In this document: positions 14,361 to 23,334 of the stretch, in pieces | How the letters are laid out: every line of letters begins with the position of its first letter | How positions within the stretch are numbered: the first letter of the stretch is position 1 | Origin: a virus | Direction: 5' to 3' (one strand) | IMG/VR virus record: IMGVR_UViG_3300025132_000163 | Span: 1 to 32,089 of that record | DNA: 32,089 bases | Notes under the pieces: model-generated | The model's database searches: none | Seen by the model: the letters and a program-made list of their open reading frames with translations, nothing else | What the model was told of the DNA's origin: nothing | Program-made: the position numbers and the translations under genes

Positions 14361-16029
14361 AAAATTACAACAACTTGGAATACAATTAAAAAGAAATACT
14401 GGCAATGTAAAAACTAAATGTCCTAAATGTTCTCACAATAGGAAAAATAAAAGTGATTTATGTTTGTCTGTTAATATTGATGAAGGTCTTTACAATTGTC
14501 ACAACTGTGGCTGGAATGGTAATGTTAAATTTCAGCAGAAAAAAGATTATGTATTACCACCGAAAACTAATATAAACTTAACTGACCGAGTTGTTAAATG
14601 GTTTGGCAATAGAAATATAACTGAGCCAACATTGGCACACTATAAAATAGGTGAATCAGTTGAGTTTATGCCACAGGTTCAAGCAAAAAGAAAATGTATA
14701 AACTTTAATTATTATCGTGATAATGTAATTGTCAATGTAAAATATCGTGATGGTCAAAAAAACTTTAAACTTGTAGGTGGTGCTGAATTAATATTTTATG
14801 GTTTAAACAATATTAAAGATGTTGAAAAATGTTATGTGGTTGAAGGTGAAATGGATGCTTTAAGTTTACATGAAGCTGGATTATATAGTGTTGTATCTGT
14901 TCCTAATGGTGCATCAAAAGGCAATCAAAGATTAGATTACTTAGATAATTGTTTTGAATATTTTGAAAACAAAAAAGAAATAATATTATGTACTGACAAT
15001 GATGATGCTGGTCTAGCTTTAAGAAACGAATTAGCTAGAAGGTTTGGCACATATAGATGTAAATATGTAGATTTTAGTGATTACAATGATGCTAATGAGG
15101 TTTTAGTAAGTAAAGGTCCTGAGTATTTAAGAAACATAATTAAAGATGCTAAGGATTTTCCATTAGAAGGTGTGATTGATATTAATTCTATTTGGCAAAA
15201 TGTATTAAGCTATAATGAAAATGGCATTGAAAATTATGATATTGGTTTGCCTGGTGCATTAGAGTTTTTTAAATTACAATTTGGTGAATGGTCGATAGTT
15301 TCAGGCATACCGAATAGCGGTAAATCAGATATTCTTGACCAGCTATTATGTAATGTGTCAACTAAGCATAATTTTAGATGTGCAATGTTTTCACCAGAGA
15401 GCTTTCCATATGAAGGACATATAAAAAGAATAGCTGATAAACTAATGTCAAAGAATTGTAATGCTGATGATTTAAATAGTGTCAAACATTTTATTGAACA
15501 GCATTTTTATTGGATTAAAATTGACTTAGAAAACCTAACACTAAAAGGCATACTAAATGAATTTAGACAATTAGTTTTTCAAAAGGGAATAAACATTTGT
15601 GTGATTGACCCATGGAATATGTTAGACCACTCAGCTCAAAGAGATTACAGCTATATTGGTAGGGAATTATCTCAAATTACACAATTCTGCCAACAAACAA
15701 ATACTCATGTATTTTTAGTTGCACACCCTAGAAAAATTGAAAGCGAAGGTGGTCAATATAAAAAAGTTACTATGTATGATATTAGTGGTTCATCTGACTT
15801 TTTTAATAAAACATACAATGGTATAATATGTCACAGAAACATAGGTCAAAAAACAAAATATGGTAGTGATAGTGTTACAATATTTATAGAAAAAATAAAA
15901 AGAAAATCTAATGGTCAATTAGGTTCATTTGAAATAGCACCTGACTTTAAAAATGGTGGTGTTTATAAAGAAATTAATATGCGAGACAAAGGCATAACAA
16001 TAATCAAAGATGAAAAATTACCTTTTTAA
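14353..16029 (+). CDS. Primase-helicase (T7 gp4-like)
   Basis: 558 residues. A zinc finger at the N-terminus has Cys23, Cys26, Cys49 and Cys52 (KCPKCSH ... YNCHNCGWNG). A TOPRIM primase domain follows: VVEGEMDAL near 162-170 and LCTDNDDAG near 212-220 supply the acidic metal ligands. The RecA-like helicase domain has Walker A SGIPNSGKSD (Lys ~324), Walker B NICVIDPW (Asp ~419) and a later THVFLVAHPRK sensor region. It should unwind and prime at the phage fork, using the host polymerase since none is encoded. The C-terminus ends in D-E-K-L-P-F, similar to an SSB tail tip and to the end of the 10313 protein. Confidence 0.9.
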   Translation: MIEKLQQLGIQLKRNTGNVKTKCPKCSHNRKNKSDLCLSVNIDEGLYNCHNCGWNGNVKFQQKKDYVLPPKTNINLTDRVVKWFGNRNITEPTLAHYKIGESVEFMPQVQAKRKCINFNYYRDNVIVNVKYRDGQKNFKLVGGAELIFYGLNNIKDVEKCYVVEGEMDALSLHEAGLYSVVSVPNGASKGNQRLDYLDNCFEYFENKKEIILCTDNDDAGLALRNELARRFGTYRCKYVDFSDYNDANEVLVSKGPEYLRNIIKDAKDFPLEGVIDINSIWQNVLSYNENGIENYDIGLPGALEFFKLQFGEWSIVSGIPNSGKSDILDQLLCNVSTKHNFRCAMFSPESFPYEGHIKRIADKLMSKNCNADDLNSVKHFIEQHFYWIKIDLENLTLKGILNEFRQLVFQKGINICVIDPWNMLDHSAQRDYSYIGRELSQITQFCQQTNTHVFLVAHPRKIESEGGQYKKVTMYDISGSSDFFNKTYNGIICHRNIGQKTKYGSDSVTIFIEKIKRKSNGQLGSFEIAPDFKNGGVYKEINMRDKGITIIKDEKLPF

Positions 16030-16031
16030 TT

Positions 16032-16382
16032 ATGAATAAAACAGAATATAAACAAATCAGAAAAGAGCTTTTAGAATTATGTGAAAAAATAATGAATCAA
16101 AAGCAACCTGAATATACTAATGATAATCAGGATGTACTACATAATTTTAAATCAACAGCAAAAAGATTAAATCTTAAACCTAGTGAAGTGTGGGGTGTGT
16201 TTTTAGATAAGCACATACAAGCTATATTAAGTCATGCTGGTAATCCTGACATGCATCAAGCAGAACCTATTGCATCAAGATATGCTGATGCCATTAATTA
16301 TTTATTATTAGGGTTTGCATTGCATATTGATAATATGAAATTACAACATGAAGATTTAAAATTAATTTATAGGAGTTTATGA
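16032..16382 (+). CDS. All-alpha phage protein, MazG/DUF6378-like architecture
   Basis: 116 residues starting two bases after the primase-helicase stop. The pattern EYTNDNQDVLHNFKSTAKRL ... VWGVFLDKHIQAIL ... EPIASRYADAINYLLLGFAL, with a final R/DAxNYLLL helix, resembles helical phage proteins of the DUF1599/DUF6378 type (from memory), some linked to nucleotide metabolism. No catalytic EExxE motif of true MazG is obvious. A nucleotide-pool or DNA-modification accessory role is possible. Its stop overlaps the next ATG (ATGA). Confidence 0.5.
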   Translation: MNKTEYKQIRKELLELCEKIMNQKQPEYTNDNQDVLHNFKSTAKRLNLKPSEVWGVFLDKHIQAILSHAGNPDMHQAEPIASRYADAINYLLLGFALHIDNMKLQHEDLKLIYRSL

Positions 16383-16594
16383 ATATATATTTAAATGCAA
16401 AATCCTGGTGCATAAACAATGGTGTTAAAATTTATATTGTGCCAATTAGAAATCGAAAAGAATGTTATATTGAGGTTGATGACAATGGTAAAATTACCAG
16501 GTCACCTGTAACATATAGGAATCAAAGCATTGCAAGTGATAAAATTTGGGACTTAAATCTGCACATTTACAGGGAAAACAATAAAAAAACATAA
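16379..16594 (+). CDS. Hypothetical protein
   Basis: 71 residues, ATGA overlap with the previous gene, last gene of the replication operon. The middle (VKIYIVPIRNRKECYIEVDDNGKITRSPVTY) reads as three or four beta strands. No family recognised. The gap after it (16595-16686) contains the promoter for the next gene and no clear terminator. Confidence 0.6.
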   Translation: MNIYLNAKSWCINNGVKIYIVPIRNRKECYIEVDDNGKITRSPVTYRNQSIASDKIWDLNLHIYRENNKKT

Positions 16595-16611
16595 AAAATA
16601 TTAAAAAAAAC

Positions 16612-16651
16612 AAAATATTTCTTTGATTTTAAAGTTTTTTATATATCTTTG
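16612..16651 (+). promoter_or_regulatory. Best Bacteroidota-type promoter in the window
   Basis: TTTG (16622-16625), an 18-base spacer, and TATCTTTG (16644-16651) match the TTTG / TAnnTTTG consensus of Bacteroidota. The upstream AAAATATTT (16612-16620) is 32 bases (start to start) before the -7 box, as at 9623. The start codon is at 16687. Confidence 0.75.
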
Positions 16652-16686
16652 GTATAACTAATTTATACTAATTAATAATATATAAT

Positions 16687-17925
16687 ATGAAAAATTTAAA
16701 AACATACGAAAGAAAATTACAAAACAACTTTTTTAAAAACACTTATAAAAGAGGTGAAAATGCACTTGACTTTGATAAGTTTGACACACAAATTTCTGCT
16801 CTTAATGATTTAATAGAAGGTGCAACACTTACAACTACTAATGATGATGTTGACACTACTATTCTTTATAAAAAAGATATTAGCATTGGTCAATTTTTGA
16901 TTGATAATGGTGTCTTGAAAAACATAAGTAAAAAAGATTTAAGAATAGGCAGATATGTTAAAAACAATGGCAACAGTAATCTATATCTTCAAAACACAAA
17001 AAATGTTGTTGATTTTATTATGCATAATGCTGTTACCAACATGCAAAATAATATTGATGCTAGAATAAAAAAAGCAAATGTTTTAATTGACAATATCAAC
17101 AAAGATAAATCAGATGCAGAATTTTATGTTGAATCATCTGAATCATCAATGATTTTACAGTTTCATTCAAGTGATTTTAGTGAATCAATGTGGACTAAAA
17201 AAGATTCTTATGAGACAACAAAAATGCTTAAAAAGGATTTTCAATATAGAAATCAAAATGCTAAAAAATTTGAATTAACTATATATTTAAAAATACCTGT
17301 TACAAAAATTAAATTAGGTATCAAAAACATCTTTGATTCATATCATAAATGTTATAAAAATATGGATTTATTAAACCTTTGTGAATTAACTTACAACACA
17401 ACTTGGAATCAAAATAAAGCTACATATGTGACAAAATACACACCTAGATTTAATAATCATCATGTAGGTATTTCTTGTCACAATACTTACAATTGGAGAG
17501 AAATCAGTTTTAAATTATTTGTTGAAAGGGCTTTAACTAAAAGTAAATATTATTATAATAATCATATTTCTGAAATACAAGCTGCTGAGGAAGCTGCTGC
17601 TCAAGAAGTTAGAAAACAAAAACAAGAGGAGTTAGCTATAAAAACTGTTACAGATAATTTTAATGGATGCATAAAAATGTACAATGAAGTTAATATTACA
17701 GCTATCACATCATTTACTGAAGCTGGATTAAATCAAGCTGATGGGTTCTCAACACTAACTTGTGCATCAGTCACAAATGAATTAGGTAATAAAATACTGT
17801 TATCAATCTCACAAGCTAAATGTGGCATCATTGAGGTCTTAGGATTTATTAATCCTGAAGCAAATAGATTTGTTGACCAGGATGTAATTAAAGATATGTT
17901 TAATCAAACATCTGTTATTATGTAG
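16687..17925 (+). CDS. Unknown 412-residue protein, monocistronic
   Basis: 412 residues with no family I recognise. The N-terminal ~100 residues are charged (YERKLQNNFFKNTYKRGENALDF). The middle (about 150-265) is beta-rich with many aromatic residues and a Cys/His scatter. A short Ala/Glu/Gln-rich coiled coil lies at ~295-320 (IQAAEEAAAQEVRKQKQEEL). The gene has its own strong promoter and its own strong terminator, unlike the overlapping genes around it, and separates replication from packaging genes. This is the layout of an independently expressed early or accessory gene. A host-takeover, DNA-binding or anti-defence function are all possible; none is shown by the sequence. Confidence 0.75.
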   Translation: MKNLKTYERKLQNNFFKNTYKRGENALDFDKFDTQISALNDLIEGATLTTTNDDVDTTILYKKDISIGQFLIDNGVLKNISKKDLRIGRYVKNNGNSNLYLQNTKNVVDFIMHNAVTNMQNNIDARIKKANVLIDNINKDKSDAEFYVESSESSMILQFHSSDFSESMWTKKDSYETTKMLKKDFQYRNQNAKKFELTIYLKIPVTKIKLGIKNIFDSYHKCYKNMDLLNLCELTYNTTWNQNKATYVTKYTPRFNNHHVGISCHNTYNWREISFKLFVERALTKSKYYYNNHISEIQAAEEAAAQEVRKQKQEELAIKTVTDNFNGCIKMYNEVNITAITSFTEAGLNQADGFSTLTCASVTNELGNKILLSISQAKCGIIEVLGFINPEANRFVDQDVIKDMFNQTSVIM

Positions 17926-17954
17926 TATAATTTAGTTTTTTACACACAGGTGAT

Positions 17955-17982
17955 AGGAGGTTTTCGGACCTCCTTTTTTTTT
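17955..17982 (+). terminator. Strong rho-independent terminator after 412-residue gene
   Basis: AGGAGGT (17955-17961), loop TTTCGG, ACCTCCT (17968-17974), then a run of nine T. The stem is perfect with seven pairs. Confidence 0.92.
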
Positions 17983-17985
17983 GTT

Positions 17986-17993
17986 TAAATTTG
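17986..17993 (+). promoter_or_regulatory. TAnnTTTG box before terminase operon
   Basis: TAAATTTG, a perfect -7 match, ends only four bases before the ATG at 17998. If used, the terminase mRNA would be leaderless or nearly so. Confidence 0.4.
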
Positions 17994-17997
17994 TCAA

Positions 17998-18354
17998 ATG
18001 AAATCGGACAAATCGGACACTATAAAAAAGAAACTCATACATGCCTTAGAAACTAATTTAGGCATTGTTACAGCTGCTTGTAAACAAGCTGGGATAGCTA
18101 GGTCCACTTACTATGAATGGTACAGTTCTGACAAAGAATTTAAAAAAGCTGTTGATGATGTAAGTGACCAGACATTAGATTTCGTTGAATCTAAACTACA
18201 TGAGAAAATAAAAGATGGTGATACCACCAGCATTATATTTTACTGCAAAACAAAAGGCAAGAAAAGAGGTTATGTTGAAAGGCAAGAAATAAAACATGAT
18301 GCAGATATTAAAAGCAAACTGATTGAATGGAAACCAGCCAAAGACAAAGAATAG
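17998..18354 (+). CDS. terS: Terminase small subunit
   Basis: 118 residues. An N-terminal helix-turn-helix (NLGIVTAACKQAGIARSTYYEWYSSDKEFKKAVDD, residues ~20-52) is followed by a helical oligomerisation segment (TLDFVESKLHEKIKDGDTTSIIFYCKTKGKKRGYVERQEI), the standard layout of HTH-type small terminases that recognise the packaging site. It overlaps the large subunit by 28 bases, so the pair is co-translated. Confidence 0.85.
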   Translation: MKSDKSDTIKKKLIHALETNLGIVTAACKQAGIARSTYYEWYSSDKEFKKAVDDVSDQTLDFVESKLHEKIKDGDTTSIIFYCKTKGKKRGYVERQEIKHDADIKSKLIEWKPAKDKE

Positions 18355-19505
18355 AACAATATTGCAATAAACAGTTTTACGAAGCATTAGAATCAAATCA
18401 AAGATTAAAGATATTCCAAGGTGGTTCTAGGTCTGGTAAAACATATTCTATTATGCAATACTTATTGTATTTAATTACAGTCACAAAAGAACCATTGGTT
18501 ATTAGTGTTATAAGAAAAACCCTACCAGCATTGAAAAGGTCGGTTCTAAGGGACTTTTTAATAATATCTAAGGATACTGGCATATATTGGGATGGCATCT
18601 TTAATAAAGCCGAAAATACATTTAGCTACAATGGACATACATTAGAGTTCTTTTCAGCTGATGATTCACAAAAGATTAGAGGGTCTGCAAGGGACATTGC
18701 CTGGCTTAATGAAGGCAATGAATTATTGTTAGAGGAATACAGGCAGATAGCAATGAGAACCAGGACCAATATCATTATTGACTTTAACCCATCTGACCCT
18801 GTACATTGGATTTATGATTTAAGTGAAAGAGATGATGCTGATTTATTTTTATCTACATACAAAGACAATAAGTTTCTACCAATACAATTAGTAAAAGAGA
18901 TTGAACGATTAAAAGCAAAAGACCCTGACTATTGGAGAGTGTATGGCTTAGGACAAAAAGCTGTATTTAGTGAACGACAAATATTTAGGGACTGGCAATA
19001 TATTCCTTATAGTGAGTTTCCTGAATTAGATGACTGGGGTGTTGGTATTGACTTTGGATTCTCACAAGACCCATGTGCAATTGTATTAGCTGGTAAAAAG
19101 AATGATAAGATTTATGTACATGAATTATGTTACCAAAAAGGTATGACTAATAGAGACATTGCAGAGTTTCTTAAATCAAACAATTACAATCAATATCTAT
19201 GTTATTATGATTCAGCAGAACCTAAAAGTGGTGAGGAGTTAAGACAAATGGATATATGGGCTAAACCAGCAATTAAGGGTCAGGGGTCAATCAATGCTGG
19301 TATATCATTGTTGAAAGAGTTTGACATTATTGGTTCATTAGAATCAAAGAATCTACAAAAAGAACAACAGGCATATTTATATGAACAATTAAAAGATGGC
19401 ACAATTATTAATAAACCATGTGATAAAAATAATCATTTGATGGACTGCCTGAGATATTTAATTTATTCAAAGTACAAAAATCGTAATGACTTTTTTGTTA
19501 TATAA
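18327..19505 (+). CDS. terL: Terminase large subunit
   Basis: 392 residues. ATPase: Walker A GGSRSGKT at 32-39, Walker B IAWLNEGNE with Glu129 as the catalytic carboxylate. RNase H-like nuclease: Asp242 in GIDFGF, Asp295 in YYDSAEP, Asp373 in NHLMDCLRY. This is the Terminase_3/6 (phage PBSX-like) type that cuts and packages the concatemer. The start at 18327 lies inside terS; the alternative would lose the segment before Walker A. Followed by a 45-base gap with a promoter-like box. Confidence 0.95.
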   Translation: METSQRQRIEQYCNKQFYEALESNQRLKIFQGGSRSGKTYSIMQYLLYLITVTKEPLVISVIRKTLPALKRSVLRDFLIISKDTGIYWDGIFNKAENTFSYNGHTLEFFSADDSQKIRGSARDIAWLNEGNELLLEEYRQIAMRTRTNIIIDFNPSDPVHWIYDLSERDDADLFLSTYKDNKFLPIQLVKEIERLKAKDPDYWRVYGLGQKAVFSERQIFRDWQYIPYSEFPELDDWGVGIDFGFSQDPCAIVLAGKKNDKIYVHELCYQKGMTNRDIAEFLKSNNYNQYLCYYDSAEPKSGEELRQMDIWAKPAIKGQGSINAGISLLKEFDIIGSLESKNLQKEQQAYLYEQLKDGTIINKPCDKNNHLMDCLRYLIYSKYKNRNDFFVI

Positions 19506-19525
19506 AATAAGAATTTATTATTTTG

Positions 19526-19533
19526 TATTTTTA
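19526..19533 (+). promoter_or_regulatory. Promoter-like box before portal
   Basis: TATTTTTA followed by CAGAAAATTTT, 25 bases before the ATG at 19551; shares TTTACAGAAAATT with the box at 22624. Confidence 0.45.
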
Positions 19534-19550
19534 CAGAAAATTTTATATTA

Positions 19551-21791
19551 ATGGCATCATTCTTTGAAAGGTTTAAAAATCTTATTGTAAAAAACACACA
19601 ACAAACAGCCAAAGAATATAATCAAGCTATTTATAATTATCTGGGTCAAAGTGTTGTATGGAATCCTGAAAATGATGATAATTATATAAATGAAGGTTAT
19701 AGGAAAAATGCGACTGTTTATTCAATCATAAATCTAATTGCTAAAGCTGCATCATCAGTACCTATTTGTGTTTATCAAAAGGTAAATGAGAATGAGCTAA
19801 AAAGATATAAAGCCATGACAAGTGGAATGGTTGATAGCACAATTATCCAAAAAGCTAACATGATTAAAAAACATGCTTTAGTTGAATTAGAACACACAGA
19901 TTTACATGCATTACTTGAACGACCTAATCCAGCACAATCATATGCTTCCTGGATTACAGAATTAGTTGCATTTGGTAAACTTACAGGCAACAGATATATC
20001 TATGGCATTGGTCCTGATACTGGTGACAATGTAGGTAAATACAAAGAATTATATGTAATGCCATCACAGATTATGGAAGTTATTTCTGGTGGTATCATAG
20101 AACCAATAAAAGAATATAGAGTTGAATACAATGGTCAATATTCTATTGCAGCTGATTTGATATGTCATATAAAAGATTTTAACCCATACTATGATGGTAG
20201 TGGTTCACACCTTTATGGTCAATCACCACTTAAAGCTGGATTCAGAGCAATGACTACAAACAATGAAGCATCTGAAACTGGTGTTAAGTATTTACAAAAT
20301 CAAATGGCTAGAGGTGTCTTGATGAGTGAGGAAGGTGATTTAAATGAGGTCCAGGCACAACAATTAAAAGATAAGTTTAGGTCTAATTATCAATCAAGTA
20401 ATAATGCTGGTGATGTAATTATAACACCAAAGAAATTATCATGGGTAAACTTTGGATTATCTGCATCTGACCTTTCATTAATAGAACAATACAATGCATC
20501 AGTTAAAGACCTTTGTAATATCTATAATGTCCCAGTACAATTATTAAACAATACTGATTCATCAACATACAATAATCAAAAGAGTGCTAAGGCAGCATTA
20601 TATCAACATGCAGTAATGCCTGAACTATATAAAATTAGAGATGAATTAAATAGATGGTTAGCACCTAAGTTTGGTGAAAAGATTTACATTGATTTTGATT
20701 TTTCTGTAATACCAGAATTGCAAGAGGACATGGACAAAGTTGTTGCTCAAATGACACAGGCATGGTGGTTAACACCAAATGAAAAAAGAGCAGCAATGAG
20801 TTATGCTGAAGAAGATAATGATGCATTAAATGATTTTTATGTACCAGCTAATTTATTGCCAGTAAGTGGTGAAGATGTTGATTTACCAGAGCCACAATTA
20901 CCAGCCAAGGATGATGAAGATGATATGGAAAAAATGCATGTTAATTATGAGGTTGTAAATAAAGATAGTATTAGAGGTTTTGAAGATGCTTACACAACAC
21001 AACAAGAAGCTGAATCTAGAGCTAGAGAATTAGGTGGTTCAGGTTATCACACACACCAATATGATGGTGAAACAATATACATGCCATTTGAAACTCATGA
21101 GGAATATGAGGAAGCGGTAAAAAGATACCATGATGATGAAGATGAACAAAAACAAGTAAGTGCTAGAGTTGAAAAGGCACTAAAAAAAAAAGTAGCAGAC
21201 CACAATGCGAGTGTTAGTGCTGCAAGTAAAAAGACATCATTAGGTACTTTAAAAAAAGTATTTAAAAGAGGTGTTGGTGCATACAACACAAATCCACAAA
21301 GTGTTAGACCAAATGTTTCTAGTCCTGACCAATGGGCAATGGCTAGAGTTAATTCATTCCTTTATGCTTTAAAGAATGGCAAATTTAGGTCTGGCAAACA
21401 CGATACAGATTTATTACCAGAAGGTCATCCAATGAGTTCTAAAAAAGAACAAAAGCAAGAAGGTTATTCTGACTATCCACAATCTGCAACTAACAATGCT
21501 AGAAGGGTAAAAAACTGGATTGAAAAACATGGCAGAAACGAGGTTGATGGTATGACCGAAGTTGGATTAGCTAGAATGAATCAATTGATAGCTAGAGAAA
21601 CATTATCATTATCAACACTAAAAAGAACTTTTAGTTTTTTATCTAGAACAAAGGGTGGTGGTTATAATAAAATAAATCCTGATTATGCTGACACACCATG
21701 GAAGGACAAAGGTTATGTTGCCTTTTTAGGATGGGGTGGTCAAAGCATGTTGTCTTATGCTGAAAGAAAATTAAATCAATTAGATGAGTAA
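19551..21791 (+). CDS. Portal protein with a ~300-residue C-terminal extension
   Basis: 746 residues, against about 400-450 for an ordinary HK97-type portal. Residues 1-~430 are the portal: NATVYSIINLIAKAASSVP, FGKLTGNRYIYG, SNNAGDVIITPKKLSWV and the SSTYNNQKSA segment are typical. After an acidic linker (DDEDDMEK) come three short modules also seen as add-ons in other phage head proteins: GYHTHQYDGETIYMPFETHEEY (~498), a RVNSFLYALKNG...DTDLLPEGHP block (~597) and an NARRVKNWIEKHGR...PWKDKGYVAFLGWGG block (~660-730). Their function is unknown; fusion to the portal would place one per subunit, 12 per capsid. Overlaps the next gene by 8 bases. Confidence 0.9.
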   Translation: MASFFERFKNLIVKNTQQTAKEYNQAIYNYLGQSVVWNPENDDNYINEGYRKNATVYSIINLIAKAASSVPICVYQKVNENELKRYKAMTSGMVDSTIIQKANMIKKHALVELEHTDLHALLERPNPAQSYASWITELVAFGKLTGNRYIYGIGPDTGDNVGKYKELYVMPSQIMEVISGGIIEPIKEYRVEYNGQYSIAADLICHIKDFNPYYDGSGSHLYGQSPLKAGFRAMTTNNEASETGVKYLQNQMARGVLMSEEGDLNEVQAQQLKDKFRSNYQSSNNAGDVIITPKKLSWVNFGLSASDLSLIEQYNASVKDLCNIYNVPVQLLNNTDSSTYNNQKSAKAALYQHAVMPELYKIRDELNRWLAPKFGEKIYIDFDFSVIPELQEDMDKVVAQMTQAWWLTPNEKRAAMSYAEEDNDALNDFYVPANLLPVSGEDVDLPEPQLPAKDDEDDMEKMHVNYEVVNKDSIRGFEDAYTTQQEAESRARELGGSGYHTHQYDGETIYMPFETHEEYEEAVKRYHDDEDEQKQVSARVEKALKKKVADHNASVSAASKKTSLGTLKKVFKRGVGAYNTNPQSVRPNVSSPDQWAMARVNSFLYALKNGKFRSGKHDTDLLPEGHPMSSKKEQKQEGYSDYPQSATNNARRVKNWIEKHGRNEVDGMTEVGLARMNQLIARETLSLSTLKRTFSFLSRTKGGGYNKINPDYADTPWKDKGYVAFLGWGGQSMLSYAERKLNQLDE

Positions 21792-22611
21792 ACAATGGAA
21801 ACAAGATTACGAAAAGCAATTATCATTAGCTGAGAAATCTATATTACCAATGGTTAGAAAATTTTATGAATCTAACTACAATAAAGGGGTTGACAATTTC
21901 ATAACATTTGGTGACACTAATTATGCATCATTATTTAAATATGGTGATTTAGAAAAATTATACATTGATATGTATGAAACTGTTGCAATGAGATTTGCAA
22001 AATGGTATGCCAGGTATTTTGATAAGTATGAGCAAAAAGGTACTGACCCAAATAAATTTATTACAATATGGCTTATAGCATTTAACAATTATGCTAAACA
22101 AAATGCTGCAACTAATGTTGTATTAGTTAGTGGTACTGCAAAAAAAAGTTTAGTTAAGATTACACAAAGATTAATGAGTGACCCAAATTTTGCAACTACT
22201 GGTGCTGATGAAAAAGCTAGAATATTAAGAAAACAATTTAAAAGATATTCAAGATACCAAGCATTAAGATTAGTTAGAACAGAATCAGCTAGAGCTGGTA
22301 ATTATGGTATTGAACAAAGTGCAATGAAAGTATATGCTGGAAGGCAAATGAAAAAAAGATGGATGACATCAATGGATGGCAGAGAGAGAGCTTGGCATGG
22401 TGCTGCAAATGGTCAGGAAGTTGATTTTGACAAACCATTTTTGGTAGGTGGTGAATATATTAAAAGACCTGGTGAAGGTAGTGCAAGGAATGTTGTCAAT
22501 TGTAGATGCTCAATGTTTCCTTTTCCAGTACCAGAACCAGCTAATCCTTTTGCTAATTTAGGTGCATTGTCTGCTGCATTGATTGCTGGTGATTCTCTGA
22601 CAACTGACTAA
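21784..22611 (+). CDS. Head morphogenesis protein, Mu gpF / SPP1 gp7-like
   Basis: 275 residues. The C-terminal half shows the phage MuF signature: KRWMTSMDGRERAWHGAANGQ, then VDFDKPFLVGGEYIKRPGEGSARNVVNCRCS, with the terminal N-C-R-C. These minor capsid proteins bind the portal and act in early head assembly or DNA exit. The N-terminal ~180 residues are helical. Its start lies within the end of the portal gene, consistent with stoichiometric assembly. Confidence 0.88.
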   Translation: MSKQWKQDYEKQLSLAEKSILPMVRKFYESNYNKGVDNFITFGDTNYASLFKYGDLEKLYIDMYETVAMRFAKWYARYFDKYEQKGTDPNKFITIWLIAFNNYAKQNAATNVVLVSGTAKKSLVKITQRLMSDPNFATTGADEKARILRKQFKRYSRYQALRLVRTESARAGNYGIEQSAMKVYAGRQMKKRWMTSMDGRERAWHGAANGQEVDFDKPFLVGGEYIKRPGEGSARNVVNCRCSMFPFPVPEPANPFANLGALSAALIAGDSLTTD

Positions 22612-22623
22612 TTAAAAAATTAG

Positions 22624-22631
22624 TAATTTTA
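22624..22631 (+). promoter_or_regulatory. Promoter-like box before prohead protease
   Basis: TAATTTTA followed by CAGAAAATT, 23 bases before the ATG at 22647. It could drive protease and major capsid protein together. Confidence 0.45.
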
Positions 22632-22646
22632 CAGAAAATTATAATT

Positions 22647-23324
22647 ATGAATTTTATTTACAAAGCAGCACCACTTGGTGAATTATCTGACTATGATGAA
22701 AAGAACTCAATCGTAAAAGGTTATGGTTCTTATTTCGATAATAAAGATGCAGATGATGATGTAATTATGAGAGGTGCATATCAGAAAACAATTAAAGAGA
22801 ATGGCGAAAGGGTCAAATACTTATACCAGCATAATATGATGCAACCTATTGGGAAAATGAATGAGTTGTATGAAGATGAAAAGGGGTTGGTATTTGTAGC
22901 CGAAGTGCCTAAAACACAACTAGGTAAAGATGTAATCGAGCTAATGAAAGCTGGTGTGATTACAGAAAACTCTGTCGGAATATTACCTATCCAAAAAGAG
23001 GACAAAGGTGATTACAGAGAATTAAAGGAAGTAAAATTGTTTGAGATTTCAGCTGTAACATTAGCTGCAAATGACCAAGCAAAAATAATGGATGTCAAAG
23101 GTTCTATAATAATTGATGACATTTATAAAAGATACGATACACTTTGTAAGTTAATTCGTAAAGGAAACATCTCGGATGAGATGGGATATGCCATAGAGGC
23201 AGAAATATACAAACTTAAATCTTTATTCATTGATGCTACTCAGCCAGTTATTGAAACTACTGAGCCAGTCGAACAAAAATCTGAGTTTGATGTTTATAAA
23301 TATTTGTTGAATAATTTAAAATAA
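22647..23324 (+). CDS. HK97-type prohead protease (peptidase U35)
   Basis: 225 residues. The core has KGYGSYFDNKDADDDVIMRGAYQKTI, catalytic His62 in YLYQHN, catalytic Ser109 in ENSVGILP and Glu133 in EISAVTLAAN, matching the His-Ser arrangement of the HK97 protease. It removes scaffold segments from capsid proteins and itself. A ~70-residue C-terminal helical tail (KLIRKGNISDEMGYAIEAEIYKL onward) may be a capsid-targeting or scaffold segment. It is 11 bases from the major capsid gene. Confidence 0.92.
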   Translation: MNFIYKAAPLGELSDYDEKNSIVKGYGSYFDNKDADDDVIMRGAYQKTIKENGERVKYLYQHNMMQPIGKMNELYEDEKGLVFVAEVPKTQLGKDVIELMKAGVITENSVGILPIQKEDKGDYRELKEVKLFEISAVTLAANDQAKIMDVKGSIIIDDIYKRYDTLCKLIRKGNISDEMGYAIEAEIYKLKSLFIDATQPVIETTEPVEQKSEFDVYKYLLNNLK

Positions 23325-23334
23325 TTTCTATAAA

